Shown here: positions 51,283 through 61,500 of the stretch, piece by piece
Layout of the letters: every line of letters starts with the position of its first letter
Numbering within the stretch: position 1 is the stretch's first letter
Source: Duodenibacillus intestinigallinarum
Lineage (GTDB): Bacteria > Pseudomonadota > Gammaproteobacteria > Burkholderiales > Burkholderiaceae_F
DNA: 64,000 nucleotides
Reading direction: 5' to 3'
Assembly (NCBI GenBank): GCA_019117105.1
Contig: DXAH01000047.1
Location: forward strand, 62,001-126,000
Program-made: the position numbers and the translations under genes
Notes under the pieces: model-generated
What the model saw: the letters and a program-made list of their open reading frames with translations, nothing else
What the model was told of the DNA's origin: nothing
The model's database searches: none

Positions 51283-51702
51283 ATGGTGTTTCCCGTTGAC
51301 ATGAGCCTGCACAAGAAGAGCAAGCGCTTTGACATTGCTTTTGACGACGGACAGAGCTTTTCATTTAGCTTCGAATTTCTCCGTGTGTTTTCTCCTTCGG
51401 CGGAAGTAACGGGGCACACGCCCGATCAGGCCAAGCTGCAGGTCGGAAAGCGAGATGTGGACGTCAAGGGTGTTGAGCCGATCGGTCGCTATGCCGTTCG
51501 TTTTGTTTTCGACGACGGCCACGATTCCGGCATCTACAGTTGGGAGTATTTGCACGATATCGGCACGCGTCGTGACGAATTGTGGGAAGGCTATCTGCAG
51601 CAGCTCAAGGATGCGGGGGCAAGCCGTGATCCTGCCGATCCGGCCAATGTGCCGTTCATGCCCAAGCCCAAGGCGACTTGCCCGTCCAAACAGCACGGAT
51701 AA
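51283..51702 (+). CDS. DUF971 family protein (gamma-butyrobetaine hydroxylase-like N-terminal domain)
   Basis: The 139-residue protein has the DUF971 fold seen as the N-terminal zinc-binding-like domain of butyrobetaine hydroxylase. The family features are LHKKSKRFDIAFDDGQSFSFSFEFLRVFSPSAE, the VKGVEPIGRYAVRFVFDDGHDSGIYSWEYLHDIG core, and a short variable tail. The ATG at 51283 (MVFPVD) has AAAGGA upstream. It lies five bases before ubiE, a pairing that is common in Burkholderiales. Function unknown; Fe-S or metal-related roles have been suggested for the domain, but nothing here shows one. Confidence 0.85.
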   Translation: MVFPVDMSLHKKSKRFDIAFDDGQSFSFSFEFLRVFSPSAEVTGHTPDQAKLQVGKRDVDVKGVEPIGRYAVRFVFDDGHDSGIYSWEYLHDIGTRRDELWEGYLQQLKDAGASRDPADPANVPFMPKPKATCPSKQHG

Positions 51703-51707
51703 CAGAC

Positions 51708-52475
51708 ATGGCAGAAGAAAATCAGCGCAAGGCGAGTGAAACCGAAAAGCAGGTTGACTTCGGTTACCGCGCCGTGCCGGAAAGTGAAAAAGAAGAAGAC
51801 GTCAAGGAAGTGTTCGAGTCGGTTGCCAAGCGCTACGACTTGATGAATGACGTCTTGAGCCTGGGTCTGCATCGCTTGTGGAAGAGCACGTGCGTGTCGC
51901 TGTCGGGCGCCGCCGAAGGGCAGAAGGTTCTTGACATTGCTTCGGGCACCTGCGATATGGCGATTCGCTTCGGCGAAGCGGTCGGCAAGTCCGGCGAAGT
52001 TTGGGCGACCGACATCAACCACGAGATGATCAAGGAAGGTGTCAAGCGACTGAAGGCCGTGGGCTGCAAGGCGCATGTTGCGATTTGTGACTGCGAGGCT
52101 CTTCCCTTTGAGGACAATTTCTTTGATATTGCCGTCGTGAGCTTCGGCCTTCGCAACATGACCCACAAGGACCGCGCTCTTAAGGAAATGATGCGCGTTG
52201 TGCGTCCGGGCGGTCGCGTGGTGGTGCTCGAATTCAGCCGTTGCTGGAAGATCTTCAAGCCCTTCTACGACTTGTATTCCTTCAAGCTCATGCCGTGGCT
52301 CGGGCAAAAAATCGCGGGCGATGCGGAAAGCTACCGTTATCTGGCCGAGTCCATCCGTATGCATCCCGATCAGCAGACGCTTGCCAAGATCATGGAAGAT
52401 GTGGGGCTCGATCGTGTGACTTGGAAGAACATGACTTTCGGCGTGTGTGCGCTTCACATCGGTCTCAAGCCGTGA
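51708..52475 (+). CDS. ubiE: Ubiquinone/menaquinone biosynthesis C-methyltransferase
   Basis: UbiE (MenG) adds the C-methyl group to demethylmenaquinone and to the ubiquinone precursor using SAM. The 255-residue protein has the family start (VDFGYRAVPESEKEEDVKEVF), then SVAKRYDLMNDVLSLGLHRLWK, the SAM motif VLDIASGTCDMAIRFGE (about 78-94), FDIAVVSFGLRNMTHKDRALKEM and the FSRCWKIFKPFYDLYSFKLMPWLG signature. In this window menA is present and no ubiquinone-specific gene follows, so the menaquinone reaction is the more likely main role here (inference). Confidence 0.93.
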   Translation: MAEENQRKASETEKQVDFGYRAVPESEKEEDVKEVFESVAKRYDLMNDVLSLGLHRLWKSTCVSLSGAAEGQKVLDIASGTCDMAIRFGEAVGKSGEVWATDINHEMIKEGVKRLKAVGCKAHVAICDCEALPFEDNFFDIAVVSFGLRNMTHKDRALKEMMRVVRPGGRVVVLEFSRCWKIFKPFYDLYSFKLMPWLGQKIAGDAESYRYLAESIRMHPDQQTLAKIMEDVGLDRVTWKNMTFGVCALHIGLKP

Positions 52476-52517
52476 TGAGAAGACAGTTTTGCTGAAAAAC
52501 TTGCATACACATCAACG

Positions 52518-52593
52518 AAAACACCTGTTTTAAGGCTGACAGCGCATCCGTACAATTGGTAACTGTTGTCCGCTGAAAAGACAGGTGTTTTTT
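52518..52593 (+). terminator. Long-loop hairpin with T-tract between ubiE and the Tim44-like gene
   Basis: AAACACCTGT (52518-52527) pairs with ACAGGTGTTT (52581-52590) and is followed by a T-run. The loop is about 53 bases, long for a terminator, and contains TACAAT at 52551-52556, which could be a -10 box of the next gene. Confidence 0.5.
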
Positions 52594-52631
52594 CGTGTGC
52601 GGACGTCAAAGAGAAACAGAGAAAGAAATCT

Positions 52632-53657
52632 ATGAAAAAGCTTTTTGCCATTTTGGCTGTGGGTTTGGTGATGATGACGACGGCCATCGACAATGCCGAA
52701 GCCGCCCGTCGTTTGGGCGGCGGCATGAGTCTCGGTCGTCCGGCTCCGGCGCTGCGTCAAGCAACGCCCGCTCCGCAGGCTCCTGCCATGCGCCAGAATC
52801 AGACCAATCGTCAGAATGCAGCACAGCAGCAAAACGCGGCAGGCGCTGCGGCTAATGCTGCCAAGCCCTCTATGATGCGCAACATCCTCATGGGTGCTGC
52901 CGCGGCTTTGGGCATCACCGCTCTTTTGAGCGCGCTCGGTCTTTCCGAAGGCGTCGGCCAGATCATCATGGCTGTTTTGATGGCGGTGGCGCTTTACTTC
53001 GTGCTTCGCATGGTGCTCGGCTTCTTTGCGGGTCGTGCGGCGGGAGGCCGTGCCGGTACGGCAACGCGTCAACCCTACGCTCAGCCTTCGCGTGAAGAAC
53101 CTCAGGCGAGCTACCGTCAGACTCAGGCGCCTGAGGCGCCCGCTTCAGCCTCCGGAGCTGCCGCGGCATCTGCTTCCGTGATGCCCGAAACGATGGGTGC
53201 ACGTCCTGGCAGCGTCATGGATATGTTTGCCCGCCAGAACGCACAGGCCGCTCAGGGCGAGGAAGCTCCCGCCCTCGAAGTGCCGGCCGGCTTTGATGCC
53301 GCGGGCTTTGAGTCGGTTGCCAAGGAAAACTTCGTGCGACTGCAGAAGGCTTGGGACACGGGCGACTACAACTCACTGGGTGACTTCACCACCGATGATC
53401 TTTTCATTGAACTCACGCACAGCCTGCGTCAGCGTGGCGCTGCCAAGCAGACTTCCGAAGTTATCAATCTGGAAGCCAAGCTGTTGGGCGTCGCGAAAAT
53501 GGCAGATGCCAACGAACACATTGCCGTTGTTCAGTTCAAGGGCGCCATGAAGATCGAAGGAGAATTCGAAGAAGTCAACGAACGCTGGGTGCTCACCCGC
53601 AAGGACGACGATTCGAGCGGCTGGCTGCTTGCCGGCATTGAGCAGGTCTCCGCTTAA
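52632..53657 (+). CDS. Tim44-like domain membrane protein
   Basis: The 341-residue protein has a signal peptide (about 1-24, ending AEAA) and a Gln/Ala/Pro-rich stretch (about 25-85). Two hydrophobic segments follow, at about 88-108 and 115-138 (ILMGAAAALGITALLSALGL and IIMAVLMAVALYFVLRMVLGFF). After a Gly/Pro/Gln-rich linker comes a C-terminal Tim44-like domain (about 230-341: FVRLQKAWDTGDYNSLGDFTTDDLFIEL to ERWVLTRKDD). Bacterial Tim44-like proteins have no settled role; the domain resembles the mitochondrial import anchor. It commonly follows ubiE in Burkholderiales, but the ubiJ-ubiB genes that usually come next are replaced here by glmU-glmS. Confidence 0.85.
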   Translation: MKKLFAILAVGLVMMTTAIDNAEAARRLGGGMSLGRPAPALRQATPAPQAPAMRQNQTNRQNAAQQQNAAGAAANAAKPSMMRNILMGAAAALGITALLSALGLSEGVGQIIMAVLMAVALYFVLRMVLGFFAGRAAGGRAGTATRQPYAQPSREEPQASYRQTQAPEAPASASGAAAASASVMPETMGARPGSVMDMFARQNAQAAQGEEAPALEVPAGFDAAGFESVAKENFVRLQKAWDTGDYNSLGDFTTDDLFIELTHSLRQRGAAKQTSEVINLEAKLLGVAKMADANEHIAVVQFKGAMKIEGEFEEVNERWVLTRKDDDSSGWLLAGIEQVSA

Positions 53658-53682
53658 TTTCTTTGGTTTTTTCCGAATCGAT

Positions 53683-53719
53683 AACCCGTCAAAGGCTCAG
53701 GCCGGCGACGGGTTTTTCG
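53683..53719 (+). terminator. Rho-independent terminator after the Tim44-like gene
   Basis: AACCCGTC (53683-53690) pairs with GACGGGTT (53707-53714), followed by TTTTT. Confidence 0.85.
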
Positions 53720-53833
53720 TTGGCAGGCCACAAATTGCCGATCTGATGGCAGAATAATCCCGAAATTTCCAACCCCAATCCCGCCCGAAACCAACTGAAA
53801 TTCAAAAGGGCGTCTCTTTTTAGGAATCAATTC

Positions 53834-55216
53834 ATGATCAACGTCGTTATTCTCGCTGCAGGACAGGGCAAGCGCATGCGCTCGTCCCTGCCCAAAGTGC
53901 TGCAGCCTCTGGCAGGTACGCCGATGCTCGGTCACGTGCTCGCAAGCGTCAAGAAGCTCGAAAGCGTCTCGCGCACCGTAGTGGTGGTCGGTTGCGGCGC
54001 CGAAACCGTCAAGAGCGCTTTTGCGCAGGAAGAAGGTCTGCGCTTCGTGCTGCAGGAGCCGCAGATGGGAACCGGTCACGCACTGCAGTGTGCGCTGCCC
54101 GAACTTGACCCCGAAGCCGAATACACCCTGGTGCTGTTGGGCGATGTGCCGCTCGTACAGCCTGAAACGATTGAGCGTTTGCTGACGGCTGCCGGCGACG
54201 GCATGGCCATTCTTACGACCGTGCTGCGCAATCCCACCGGTTACGGTCGCATCTTGCGCCAGAAGGGCCGCATCGTGGCGATCGTCGAACAGAAGGATGC
54301 TACCGAAGGTCAAAAACAGATCCGAGAAGTCAACACCGGCATCATGCTTCTGCCGACGGCGCGTCTGCAGGGGTGGCTTTCCGAACTCAAGACTTCCAAC
54401 GCCCAGGGCGAGTACTACCTCACCGATGTGATCGGACTGGCCGTGCGCGATGGCGTGCGCATCAATTCCGCGCGTCCTCGCCGCAGCTTTGAAGTAGAAG
54501 GCGTCAATTCCAAGACGCAGCTCGCGCGACTGGAAGGCATCTGGCAGGACCATCTGGCCGAGCAGCTCACCGAAAGCGGCGTGACGGTGCTTGATCCGTC
54601 GCGTCTAGATATTCGCGGCAAGCTGCAGTGCGGCGTTGATGTCGTGATTGATGTGGGCTGCGTATTTGAAGGCGATGTCAAGCTCGGCGACAACGTCTAC
54701 GTCGGCCCCTACTGCGTGATTCGCAACGCCGAAATCGCAGCGGGTACCCGCATCGAAGCCTTTACGCATATCGACTCGGCTAAGGTCGGTCCCGACGCGA
54801 AGATCGGTCCGTACTCGCGCTTGCGACCGGGTGCCGAACTTTCGGCCAAGGTGCACATCGGCAACTTCGTGGAAATCAAGAAGTCCGAAATTGGAGAAGG
54901 CTCCAAGGTTAACCATCTCTCCTACATCGGCGACACGACGATGGGCTCGGGCGTCAATATCGGCGCGGGCACCATCACTTGCAACTACAACGGCGTCGAG
55001 AAGTTCCGCACGGTGATCGGCGACAACGCCTTCATCGGCTCGGGTACCGAACTGGTGGCTCCGGTGACGGTCGGCAGTGGCGCCACGATCGGTGCGGGCA
55101 CGACGCTCACCCATAACGCTCCCGAGCAGAAGCTCACGGTGGGGCGTGCCCGTCAGACGACGATCGAAGGGTGGAAGCCGCCGGTTCCCGAAGGCTATAC
55201 GTTCGTGAAGAACTGA
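53834..55216 (+). CDS. glmU: Bifunctional GlcNAc-1-P uridyltransferase / GlcN-1-P acetyltransferase
   Basis: GlmU makes UDP-GlcNAc, the precursor of peptidoglycan and LPS. The 460-residue protein has an N-terminal pyrophosphorylase with LAAGQGKRMRSSLPKVLQPLAG (about 7-28), QMGTGHALQ and GDVPLV (about residues 75-105). A C-terminal left-handed beta helix (about 250-440) has hexapeptide repeats, the acetyltransferase catalytic region HLSYIGDTTMGSGVNIGAGT and CNYNG. The length is normal. It lies 16 bases before glmS, so the two sequential pathway enzymes are made together. Confidence 0.97.
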   Translation: MINVVILAAGQGKRMRSSLPKVLQPLAGTPMLGHVLASVKKLESVSRTVVVVGCGAETVKSAFAQEEGLRFVLQEPQMGTGHALQCALPELDPEAEYTLVLLGDVPLVQPETIERLLTAAGDGMAILTTVLRNPTGYGRILRQKGRIVAIVEQKDATEGQKQIREVNTGIMLLPTARLQGWLSELKTSNAQGEYYLTDVIGLAVRDGVRINSARPRRSFEVEGVNSKTQLARLEGIWQDHLAEQLTESGVTVLDPSRLDIRGKLQCGVDVVIDVGCVFEGDVKLGDNVYVGPYCVIRNAEIAAGTRIEAFTHIDSAKVGPDAKIGPYSRLRPGAELSAKVHIGNFVEIKKSEIGEGSKVNHLSYIGDTTMGSGVNIGAGTITCNYNGVEKFRTVIGDNAFIGSGTELVAPVTVGSGATIGAGTTLTHNAPEQKLTVGRARQTTIEGWKPPVPEGYTFVKN

Positions 55217-55232
55217 TCGCGGAGGCGAAATC

Positions 55233-57062
55233 ATGTGCGGAATTGTGGCCGGCGTAGCCGGCAGGGACGTTGTTCCCGTTTTTCTGCAGGGGTTGAAACG
55301 CCTTGAATACCGCGGCTACGATAGCTGCGGCGTGGCGGTCGTGCGCAACGGCGAAATCGATCGCGCTCGCAGCGTGGCGCGCGTCAAGGACTTGGCTGAA
55401 CAGGTACAGGCCGAAGGCATGCAGGGCACCGTCGGCATCGCGCACACGCGCTGGGCCACGCACGGCGGTCCGGTGGTGGCCAATGCGCACCCGCATATCG
55501 CGGGCAACCGCATTGCGCTTGTGCACAACGGCATCATCGAAAACTTCGCTCAACTGCGCGCCGAGCTTGAAGCCACGGGCGTGACCATGCAAAGTCAGAC
55601 CGATACCGAAGTGTTGGCGCACCTGGTCAACTTCTATCTCGAGGACGATCTTCTGGAAGCGCTCAAAAAGGCGCTCTCGCGCGTAACCGGCGCTTATGCG
55701 GTGGCCGTTTTCGACAAGCGCCATCCCGAGCGCATCGTGGGCGCGCGCCAGGGTTCTCCCATGGTGGTGGGCTTGGGTGAAGGGGAAAACTTCATTGCAA
55801 GCGACGCCATGGCTCTGGTGGGGGTCACGGACAAAATCGTGTATCTCGACGACGGCGACATCGTGTCGATGACCAAGGACACGTGCGAAATTTTTGCTCG
55901 CACGGGTTCTGACACTTGGCAACCCGTCGAACGCAAGGCCGTTATCGTTCAGGCCTATGCGGGCGCGGCCGAGCTCGGCCCTTATCGCCACTACATGCAA
56001 AAGGAAATCTTCGAGCAGCCGCGCGCGATTGCCGACACGCTCGAAGGCGTCGAAGGCATCACGCCGACTTTGTTCGGCCCCGAGGCCGAAACGGTGTTTC
56101 GCGACACACGCCGCATCCTGATGCTGGCCTGCGGGACGAGTTTTTACGCGGCGCTCACGTCCAAGTACTGGCTCGAAGCGATTGCGGGTATCCCGGTGGA
56201 TGTGGAGATCGCCAGCGAATACCGCTACCGTACCACGATCCCGGATCCCGGAACGCTCGTGGTGACGATCTCTCAGTCGGGCGAAACGGCTGATACGCTT
56301 GCGGCGCTCAAGCATGCGGTGGCGATGGGCATGACAAAGACGCTTGCCATTTGCAACGTGGCGCAAAGCGCATTGGTGCATGAGTGTCGGCTTGCCTACA
56401 TCACTCGAGCGGGCGTCGAAATCGGCGTGGCGAGCACCAAGGCGTTTACGACGCAGCTGGTGGCGCTCTATCTTTTGACGCTGGTTTTTGCCAAGCTGAG
56501 CGGACGATTGGACGCTGAAAAGGAAGCGCAGGCGCTCTCGAGCCTGCGTCACATTCCGGCGGCCATGGCCGGGTGCCTGGCGCTCGAGCCCTCGATCATT
56601 GCGTGGGCCGAACGCTTTGCCGGTAAGGAAGATGCGCTTTTCCTGGGGCGCGGCGTGCATTATCCGATTGCGCTCGAAGGCGCGCTTAAGCTCAAGGAAA
56701 TCAGCTACATCCACGCCGAGGCGTATCCGGCCGGCGAACTCAAGCACGGCCCGTTGGCACTCGTTGACGCCGACATGCCGGTGGTGACGATCGCGCCCAA
56801 CGACGAGTTGCTTGAAAAGCTCAAGAGCAACATGCAGGAAGTGCGCGCCCGCGGCGGCGAACTCTACGTTTTTGCCGACGGCGACAGCGTGATTGAAGAT
56901 ACCGAAGGCATGCACGTGATCCGTCTGGCGGAAAACTATGGCGACTTGTCGCCGATCCTGCATATCGTCCCGCTGCAGCTTTTGGCGTATCACACGGCTC
57001 TGGCTCGAGGGACGGACGTCGACAAGCCCCGAAATCTTGCAAAGAGCGTCACGGTAGAGTAA
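55233..57062 (+). CDS. glmS: Glutamine--fructose-6-phosphate aminotransferase (isomerizing)
   Basis: GlmS makes glucosamine-6-phosphate from fructose-6-phosphate and glutamine, the entry step to UDP-GlcNAc. The 609-residue protein starts MCGIVAGVAG with the nucleophile Cys. It has the glutaminase domain (about 1-225, HTRWATHGGP), then two SIS domains (LMLACGTSFYAALTSKYWLE, QSGETADTL, VGVAST-type loops), and ends DKPRNLAKSVTVE, the conserved C-terminal tail. GGAGG precedes the ATG. No ribozyme-like leader is possible in the 16-base gap after glmU. Confidence 0.97.
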   Translation: MCGIVAGVAGRDVVPVFLQGLKRLEYRGYDSCGVAVVRNGEIDRARSVARVKDLAEQVQAEGMQGTVGIAHTRWATHGGPVVANAHPHIAGNRIALVHNGIIENFAQLRAELEATGVTMQSQTDTEVLAHLVNFYLEDDLLEALKKALSRVTGAYAVAVFDKRHPERIVGARQGSPMVVGLGEGENFIASDAMALVGVTDKIVYLDDGDIVSMTKDTCEIFARTGSDTWQPVERKAVIVQAYAGAAELGPYRHYMQKEIFEQPRAIADTLEGVEGITPTLFGPEAETVFRDTRRILMLACGTSFYAALTSKYWLEAIAGIPVDVEIASEYRYRTTIPDPGTLVVTISQSGETADTLAALKHAVAMGMTKTLAICNVAQSALVHECRLAYITRAGVEIGVASTKAFTTQLVALYLLTLVFAKLSGRLDAEKEAQALSSLRHIPAAMAGCLALEPSIIAWAERFAGKEDALFLGRGVHYPIALEGALKLKEISYIHAEAYPAGELKHGPLALVDADMPVVTIAPNDELLEKLKSNMQEVRARGGELYVFADGDSVIEDTEGMHVIRLAENYGDLSPILHIVPLQLLAYHTALARGTDVDKPRNLAKSVTVE

Positions 57063-57091
57063 ACCTCCGTACAGCGAAAACTATCCCGAAG

Positions 57092-57133
57092 GCCGCCGAA
57101 CGTCTATGAAGGAGTTCCGGCGGCTTTCTTTTT
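57092..57133 (+). terminator. Rho-independent terminator after glmS
   Basis: GCCGCCG (57092-57098) pairs with CGGCGGC (57118-57124), followed by TTTCTTTTTTT. Confidence 0.9.
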
Positions 57134-57193
57134 TTAGCGTTAGCACGAATGTAAAGTTTGAACAGTTGATACAACAAAAAGCAAAAATCTGAC

Positions 57194-57216
57194 TAGAATG
57201 CTGAACGCTCGTTCAG
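57194..57216 (+). promoter_or_regulatory. Promoter -10 and palindromic operator of the RND efflux operon
   Basis: TAGAAT at 57194-57199 is a likely -10 box. Directly after it lies the palindrome CTGAACGCTCGTTCAG (57201-57216; half-sites TGAACG and CGTTCA around two bases). A bound dimer would cover the transcription start. The operon's own TetR-family gene (63206-63781) is the obvious candidate to bind it. The remaining 57217-57369 is leader without a gene. Confidence 0.6.
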
Positions 57217-57369
57217 TCTTGGTTGCTGAACCTTTATTCAGCTAAACGGAACGTAGTCCTGGGGCTATTCGTTCCATTTTGTGTTGGGACCGTATGAAAA
57301 CGGCAGGCGACGTTGCTGTCCGGATGGGTCCTCGAAGAATTCCAAAAAAGCATTAAACGGAGTCTCATA

Positions 57370-58557
57370 ATGACTTTGAAATTTCGCACGACGCATGTGC
57401 TGGTAGTTGCGGGACTTGCCGCGACCGCACTCACGGGCTGCCTTGATAAAGGAGGAAATCAGCAGCAGGCTGCCGCTACGCCTCAGGCCGTTCAAGTCGT
57501 CGTCCAACAGGTTGAACTTTCCGACGCAATCATCCGTACGGATGCGCCCGGCCGCGCGACGGCTTATCAGACGGCCGAAGTTCGCCCTCAGGTCAGCGGC
57601 ATTCTGCAGAAGCGTCTTTTTGAAGAAGGTGCAATGGTCAAGGAAGGGCAGTCGCTCTATCGCATTGACCCGGCACTCTACAAGGCGCAGGTTGCTTCAG
57701 CGAAAGCCTCTTTGCTTCAGGCCCGCGCTAACCTGGCTTCGACCAAGGCCGATGCCAAGCGCTCCGCCGAACTTGTGAAGGTCAATGCCGTGAGTCGTTC
57801 GGCCGACGATCAGGCTCAGGCGGCTTACAAGGTGGCCATTGCCAATGTGGAGGCTGCAAAGGCAGCGCTTGCGACCGCTCAAATCAATCTGGATTACACG
57901 GAAGTCAGAAGCCCGATTACCGGACGTGTCTCTTTGTCTGAAGTCACGCCGGGCGCATTGGTGACGGCCAATCAGACCAGCCGCCTGACGGTTGTGCAGC
58001 AGCTCGATCCCATCTATGTGGACGTGACGCAGTCCTTTGATGAGCTTTCCCGACTGCGTGAACAGGCTGCCAAAGGCCAGCTCAAAGTCAATAAGGACGG
58101 GTCGGCCGATGTTCAGCTGATCTTGGACGGCGACAAAACCTACAAGCACTTGGGTCGTCTTACTTTCAAAGACGCTCTTGTCGATGAAAGCACCGGCACG
58201 GTGCGCGTGCGTGCTGTGTTTGACAATCCCGACGGAGATCTGTTGCCGGGAATGTTCGTGCGCGCACGTCTGGTCGACGGCGTGCGTGAGAATGTGATCA
58301 AGATTGATCAGCGCGCCACCATGCGCCGCACGACAGGCGATCCGTACGTTTATGTGGTCAATGCCGAAAACAAAGTGGAAAGCCGCGATGTGGTGATCGG
58401 CGGAACCGAAGGCACCAACTGGATCATCAATAAAGGCCTCAAAAATGGCGACAAGGTCATTGTGGAAGGTCTGCAGCGCGTTCGTCCGGGTGCCCTCGTG
58501 CAGTACACCTTGGCGGGTGAAAAGCCTGCAGCCGCTCCGGCCCAAGCCGCGAAATAA
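57370..58557 (+). CDS. RND efflux periplasmic adaptor lipoprotein (AcrA/MexA type)
   Basis: The adaptor links the inner-membrane pump to the outer-membrane channel. The 395-residue protein has a lipoprotein signal ending ALTGC (Cys near residue 22). A barrel-sandwich (lipoyl-like) domain follows, with RPQVSGILQKRLFEEGAMVKEGQ (about 74-96), interrupted by an alpha-hairpin coiled coil (about 105-175) and completed by YTEVRSPITGRVSLSEVTPG. Beta-barrel and membrane-proximal domains follow at about 210-380. It is the first of four genes in a pump operon, 20 bases before the RND gene. Confidence 0.93.
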   Translation: MTLKFRTTHVLVVAGLAATALTGCLDKGGNQQQAAATPQAVQVVVQQVELSDAIIRTDAPGRATAYQTAEVRPQVSGILQKRLFEEGAMVKEGQSLYRIDPALYKAQVASAKASLLQARANLASTKADAKRSAELVKVNAVSRSADDQAQAAYKVAIANVEAAKAALATAQINLDYTEVRSPITGRVSLSEVTPGALVTANQTSRLTVVQQLDPIYVDVTQSFDELSRLREQAAKGQLKVNKDGSADVQLILDGDKTYKHLGRLTFKDALVDESTGTVRVRAVFDNPDGDLLPGMFVRARLVDGVRENVIKIDQRATMRRTTGDPYVYVVNAENKVESRDVVIGGTEGTNWIINKGLKNGDKVIVEGLQRVRPGALVQYTLAGEKPAAAPAQAAK

Positions 58558-58577
58558 TCGACAGAGGATGACAGAGC

Positions 58578-61500
58578 ATGCTTAGTCGTTTCTTTGTAAA
58601 TCGTCCGATTTTTGCTTGGGTGATCGCTATCACCATCATGCTTGCGGGCGTACTGGCAATTTTTAACTTGCCGGTATCTCAGTACCCCAATATTGCGCCG
58701 CCTCAGGTTCGCGTCACGGCAACCTACCCGGGCGCTTCGGCCGAGACCATGTCACGTACCGTCACGCAGGTGATTGAGCAGAACATGACGGGTTTGGACG
58801 GTTTGATCTACATGAGCTCAAACTCCGACTCGACGGGCCGTATGACGATTACGCTCACCTTCGTGGCCGGCACAGACCCCGATATTGCTCAGGTGCAGGT
58901 GCAAAACAAGCTGTCGATGGCCGAGCCGACGTTGCCGGATACCGTCCGACAGCTGGGCGTTCAGGTGCAAAAGAGCTCGGCGTCATTCCTGCAGGTGGTC
59001 GGTTTTATCGACACGTCGGGAAAGCTCACCTCGGGTGACCTGGGTGACTTTTTGACGAACAACATCGAAGAGCCGCTTGCCCGTCTGGAGGGTGTCGGCG
59101 AAGTGACGGTGTTCGGTGCCTCCTATGCAATGCGCATCTGGATGGATCCCGCGCTTCTGGTCAAATACGGTCTCGAAGTTTCCGACGTGATGAGTGCCAT
59201 CAGCACGCAGAACGTGCAGGTGGCCTCCGGTGATATTGCCGGTCAGCCCACCAACGGCAAGCGCATGATCACGGCTACGATTCGAGCAAGTTCCTTGCTG
59301 ACTACGCCCGAACAATTCGAGCAGATCGCTTTGAAGACGCTGCCCGACGGTTCCGTCGTTCGCATCAAGGATATCGGTGAAGTTTCCCTTGGTCAGGAAA
59401 CCTATACCTTCCAAGGCCGCTACGACGGTCAGCCTTCTTCGGGTGTGGCCATCAGCTTGAGTTCCGGCGCCAACGCTCTGGCAACGGCTGCCCGCGTTCA
59501 GGCAAAGCTCGACGAACTGCGTCCCTTCTTCCCGGAAGGCGTGGAAGCGGTGATTCCGTTTGATACGACACCGTTCGTGCGCGCTGCCATGCATGAAGTG
59601 GTCAAGACTCTGTTGGAAGCCATCGTGCTGGTGGTCTGCGTGATGTTCTTGTTCCTGCAGAACTGGCGTGCAACGATCATTCCGACGATTTCCGTGCCGG
59701 TGGTGCTTTTGGGTACGTTCGCCGTCCTGGCGCTCATGGGCTACTCAATCAACATGCTCACGATGTTCGCCTTGGTGCTTGCCATCGGCTTGCTGGTGGA
59801 CGACGCCATTGTGGTGGTGGAAAACGTCGAGCGTGTGATGATGGAGCGACGATGTGATCCGAAAACAGCTACGGTCGAATCCATGCAGCAGATCACCGGC
59901 GCTCTGATCGGTATCGCCATGGTGCTGTCGGCCGTGTTCGTGCCGATGGCCTTCTTCGGCGGATCCACGGGCGTGATCTATCGCCAGTTCTCCGTGACGA
60001 TTGTTTCGGCCATGGCGCTTTCGGTGGTGGTGGCTTTGACGCTGATTCCGGCTCTTTGCGCCTCCATTCTCAAGCAGATTGAGCCGGGTCACGAAAAGGC
60101 GACGACCGGGTTCTTCGGCAAGTTCAATCAGGCTTTTGACGCGCTGACAAGCGGTGTGCGTGCATCGGTGCGCATGTTTGTCCGTCGCATTTCTCGCTTG
60201 CTGGTGCTCTACGCCGTCTTGATCGGTGCTGTGGTGCTGGGCTTTATGAAGATTCCGAGCGCCTTCATGCCGGGCGAAGACCAGGGCGTGCTGCTGATGA
60301 TGCTGCAGACGCCGGCCTCCGCAACGGCCGAGCGTACGGACGTTGTGGTGGACCGCTTCCAGAGAGTCATTCGCGAGGCAGAGAAAAAGGACGTCGAACA
60401 CGTGTTTACTGTGCGCGGCTACTCCTTTGCCGGTACGGGTCAGAACAACTCCATGGGCTTTATTAAGCTCAAGGACTGGTCCGAGCGCAAGGATGAATCG
60501 TCCTCGGCCAATGCCGTGATGATGCGCTCTCTCGGTATGCTCTTTTCTCCGGCCTTCAAGGACGCGCAGGGGTATGTGTTCCAGTTGCCTGCCGTTCCGG
60601 AACTGGGCGTGGCCGACGGTTTTGACTTCTTCCTGCAGGATCGTTCCGGTCAGGGGCATGATCGCCTGATGCAGGTCATGAACGAGTTCCTTGCCAAGGC
60701 CAACGCAGACCCGCGTCTGCGTCAGGTTCGCCATAACGGCATGCCCGACGCGCCGATGGTTCAGCTGAATGTGGACTACGAAAAGGCCCGTACGCTGGGG
60801 GTGTCCGAATCGCAAATCAATACGACGCTTAATGCCGCCTTCGGTTCGTCCTATGTCAATGACTTTATGGATCAGGGACGCCTGAAGAAGGTGTACGTGC
60901 AGGGTATTCCGGATTCTCGCGGTGAAGAGGCCGATCTTGCCAAGTGGCATGTCAAGAGCTCGATCAGCGGGCAGATGGTTCCCTTCTCGTCGTTTGTGAC
61001 GACGAGCTGGACATCGGGTTCTCCGCGTCTGGACCGCTTTAACGCCATTGACGCCGTCAATATTCAAGGCAGTCCGGCTCCCGGCGTTTCTTCCGGTGAA
61101 GCCATGCAGGCCATCGAAGAGATTCTGCAGCAAATGCCGCACGGCTACTCCATCGAATGGAACGGCGTGTCGTATCAGGAACGTGTTGCCGGCAGCAATG
61201 CCGCTCCCTTGTATGCCCTTTCGGTGCTTGTGGTGTTCCTGGCTCTGGCGGCTCTGTACGAATCCTGGACGATTCCGATTGCCGTGATTCTGGTGGTGCC
61301 CACCGGCGTTGTCGGCGCTCTGGGCTTGACCTGGATTTGCGGCAAGGAAAACGACGTGTACTTCCAAGTGGGCTTGTTGACGACGGTCGGTTTGGTGTCC
61401 AAGAACGCCATTCTGATTGTGGAATTTGCCCGCGATCTGCATGATCAGGGGCAGGAATTGCTTGCTTCCGTGGTTGAGGCTGTCCGGTTGCGTCTTCGCC

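Noticed and set aside
57063..57193. glmS ribozyme or other RNA near glmS
   Set aside because: glmS is only 16 bases after glmU, leaving no room for a leader ribozyme; downstream is a plain terminator.
59745..61442. 565-codon antisense frame in the RND pump gene
   Set aside because: Low-complexity His/Arg-rich translation produced by the codon pattern of the pump gene.
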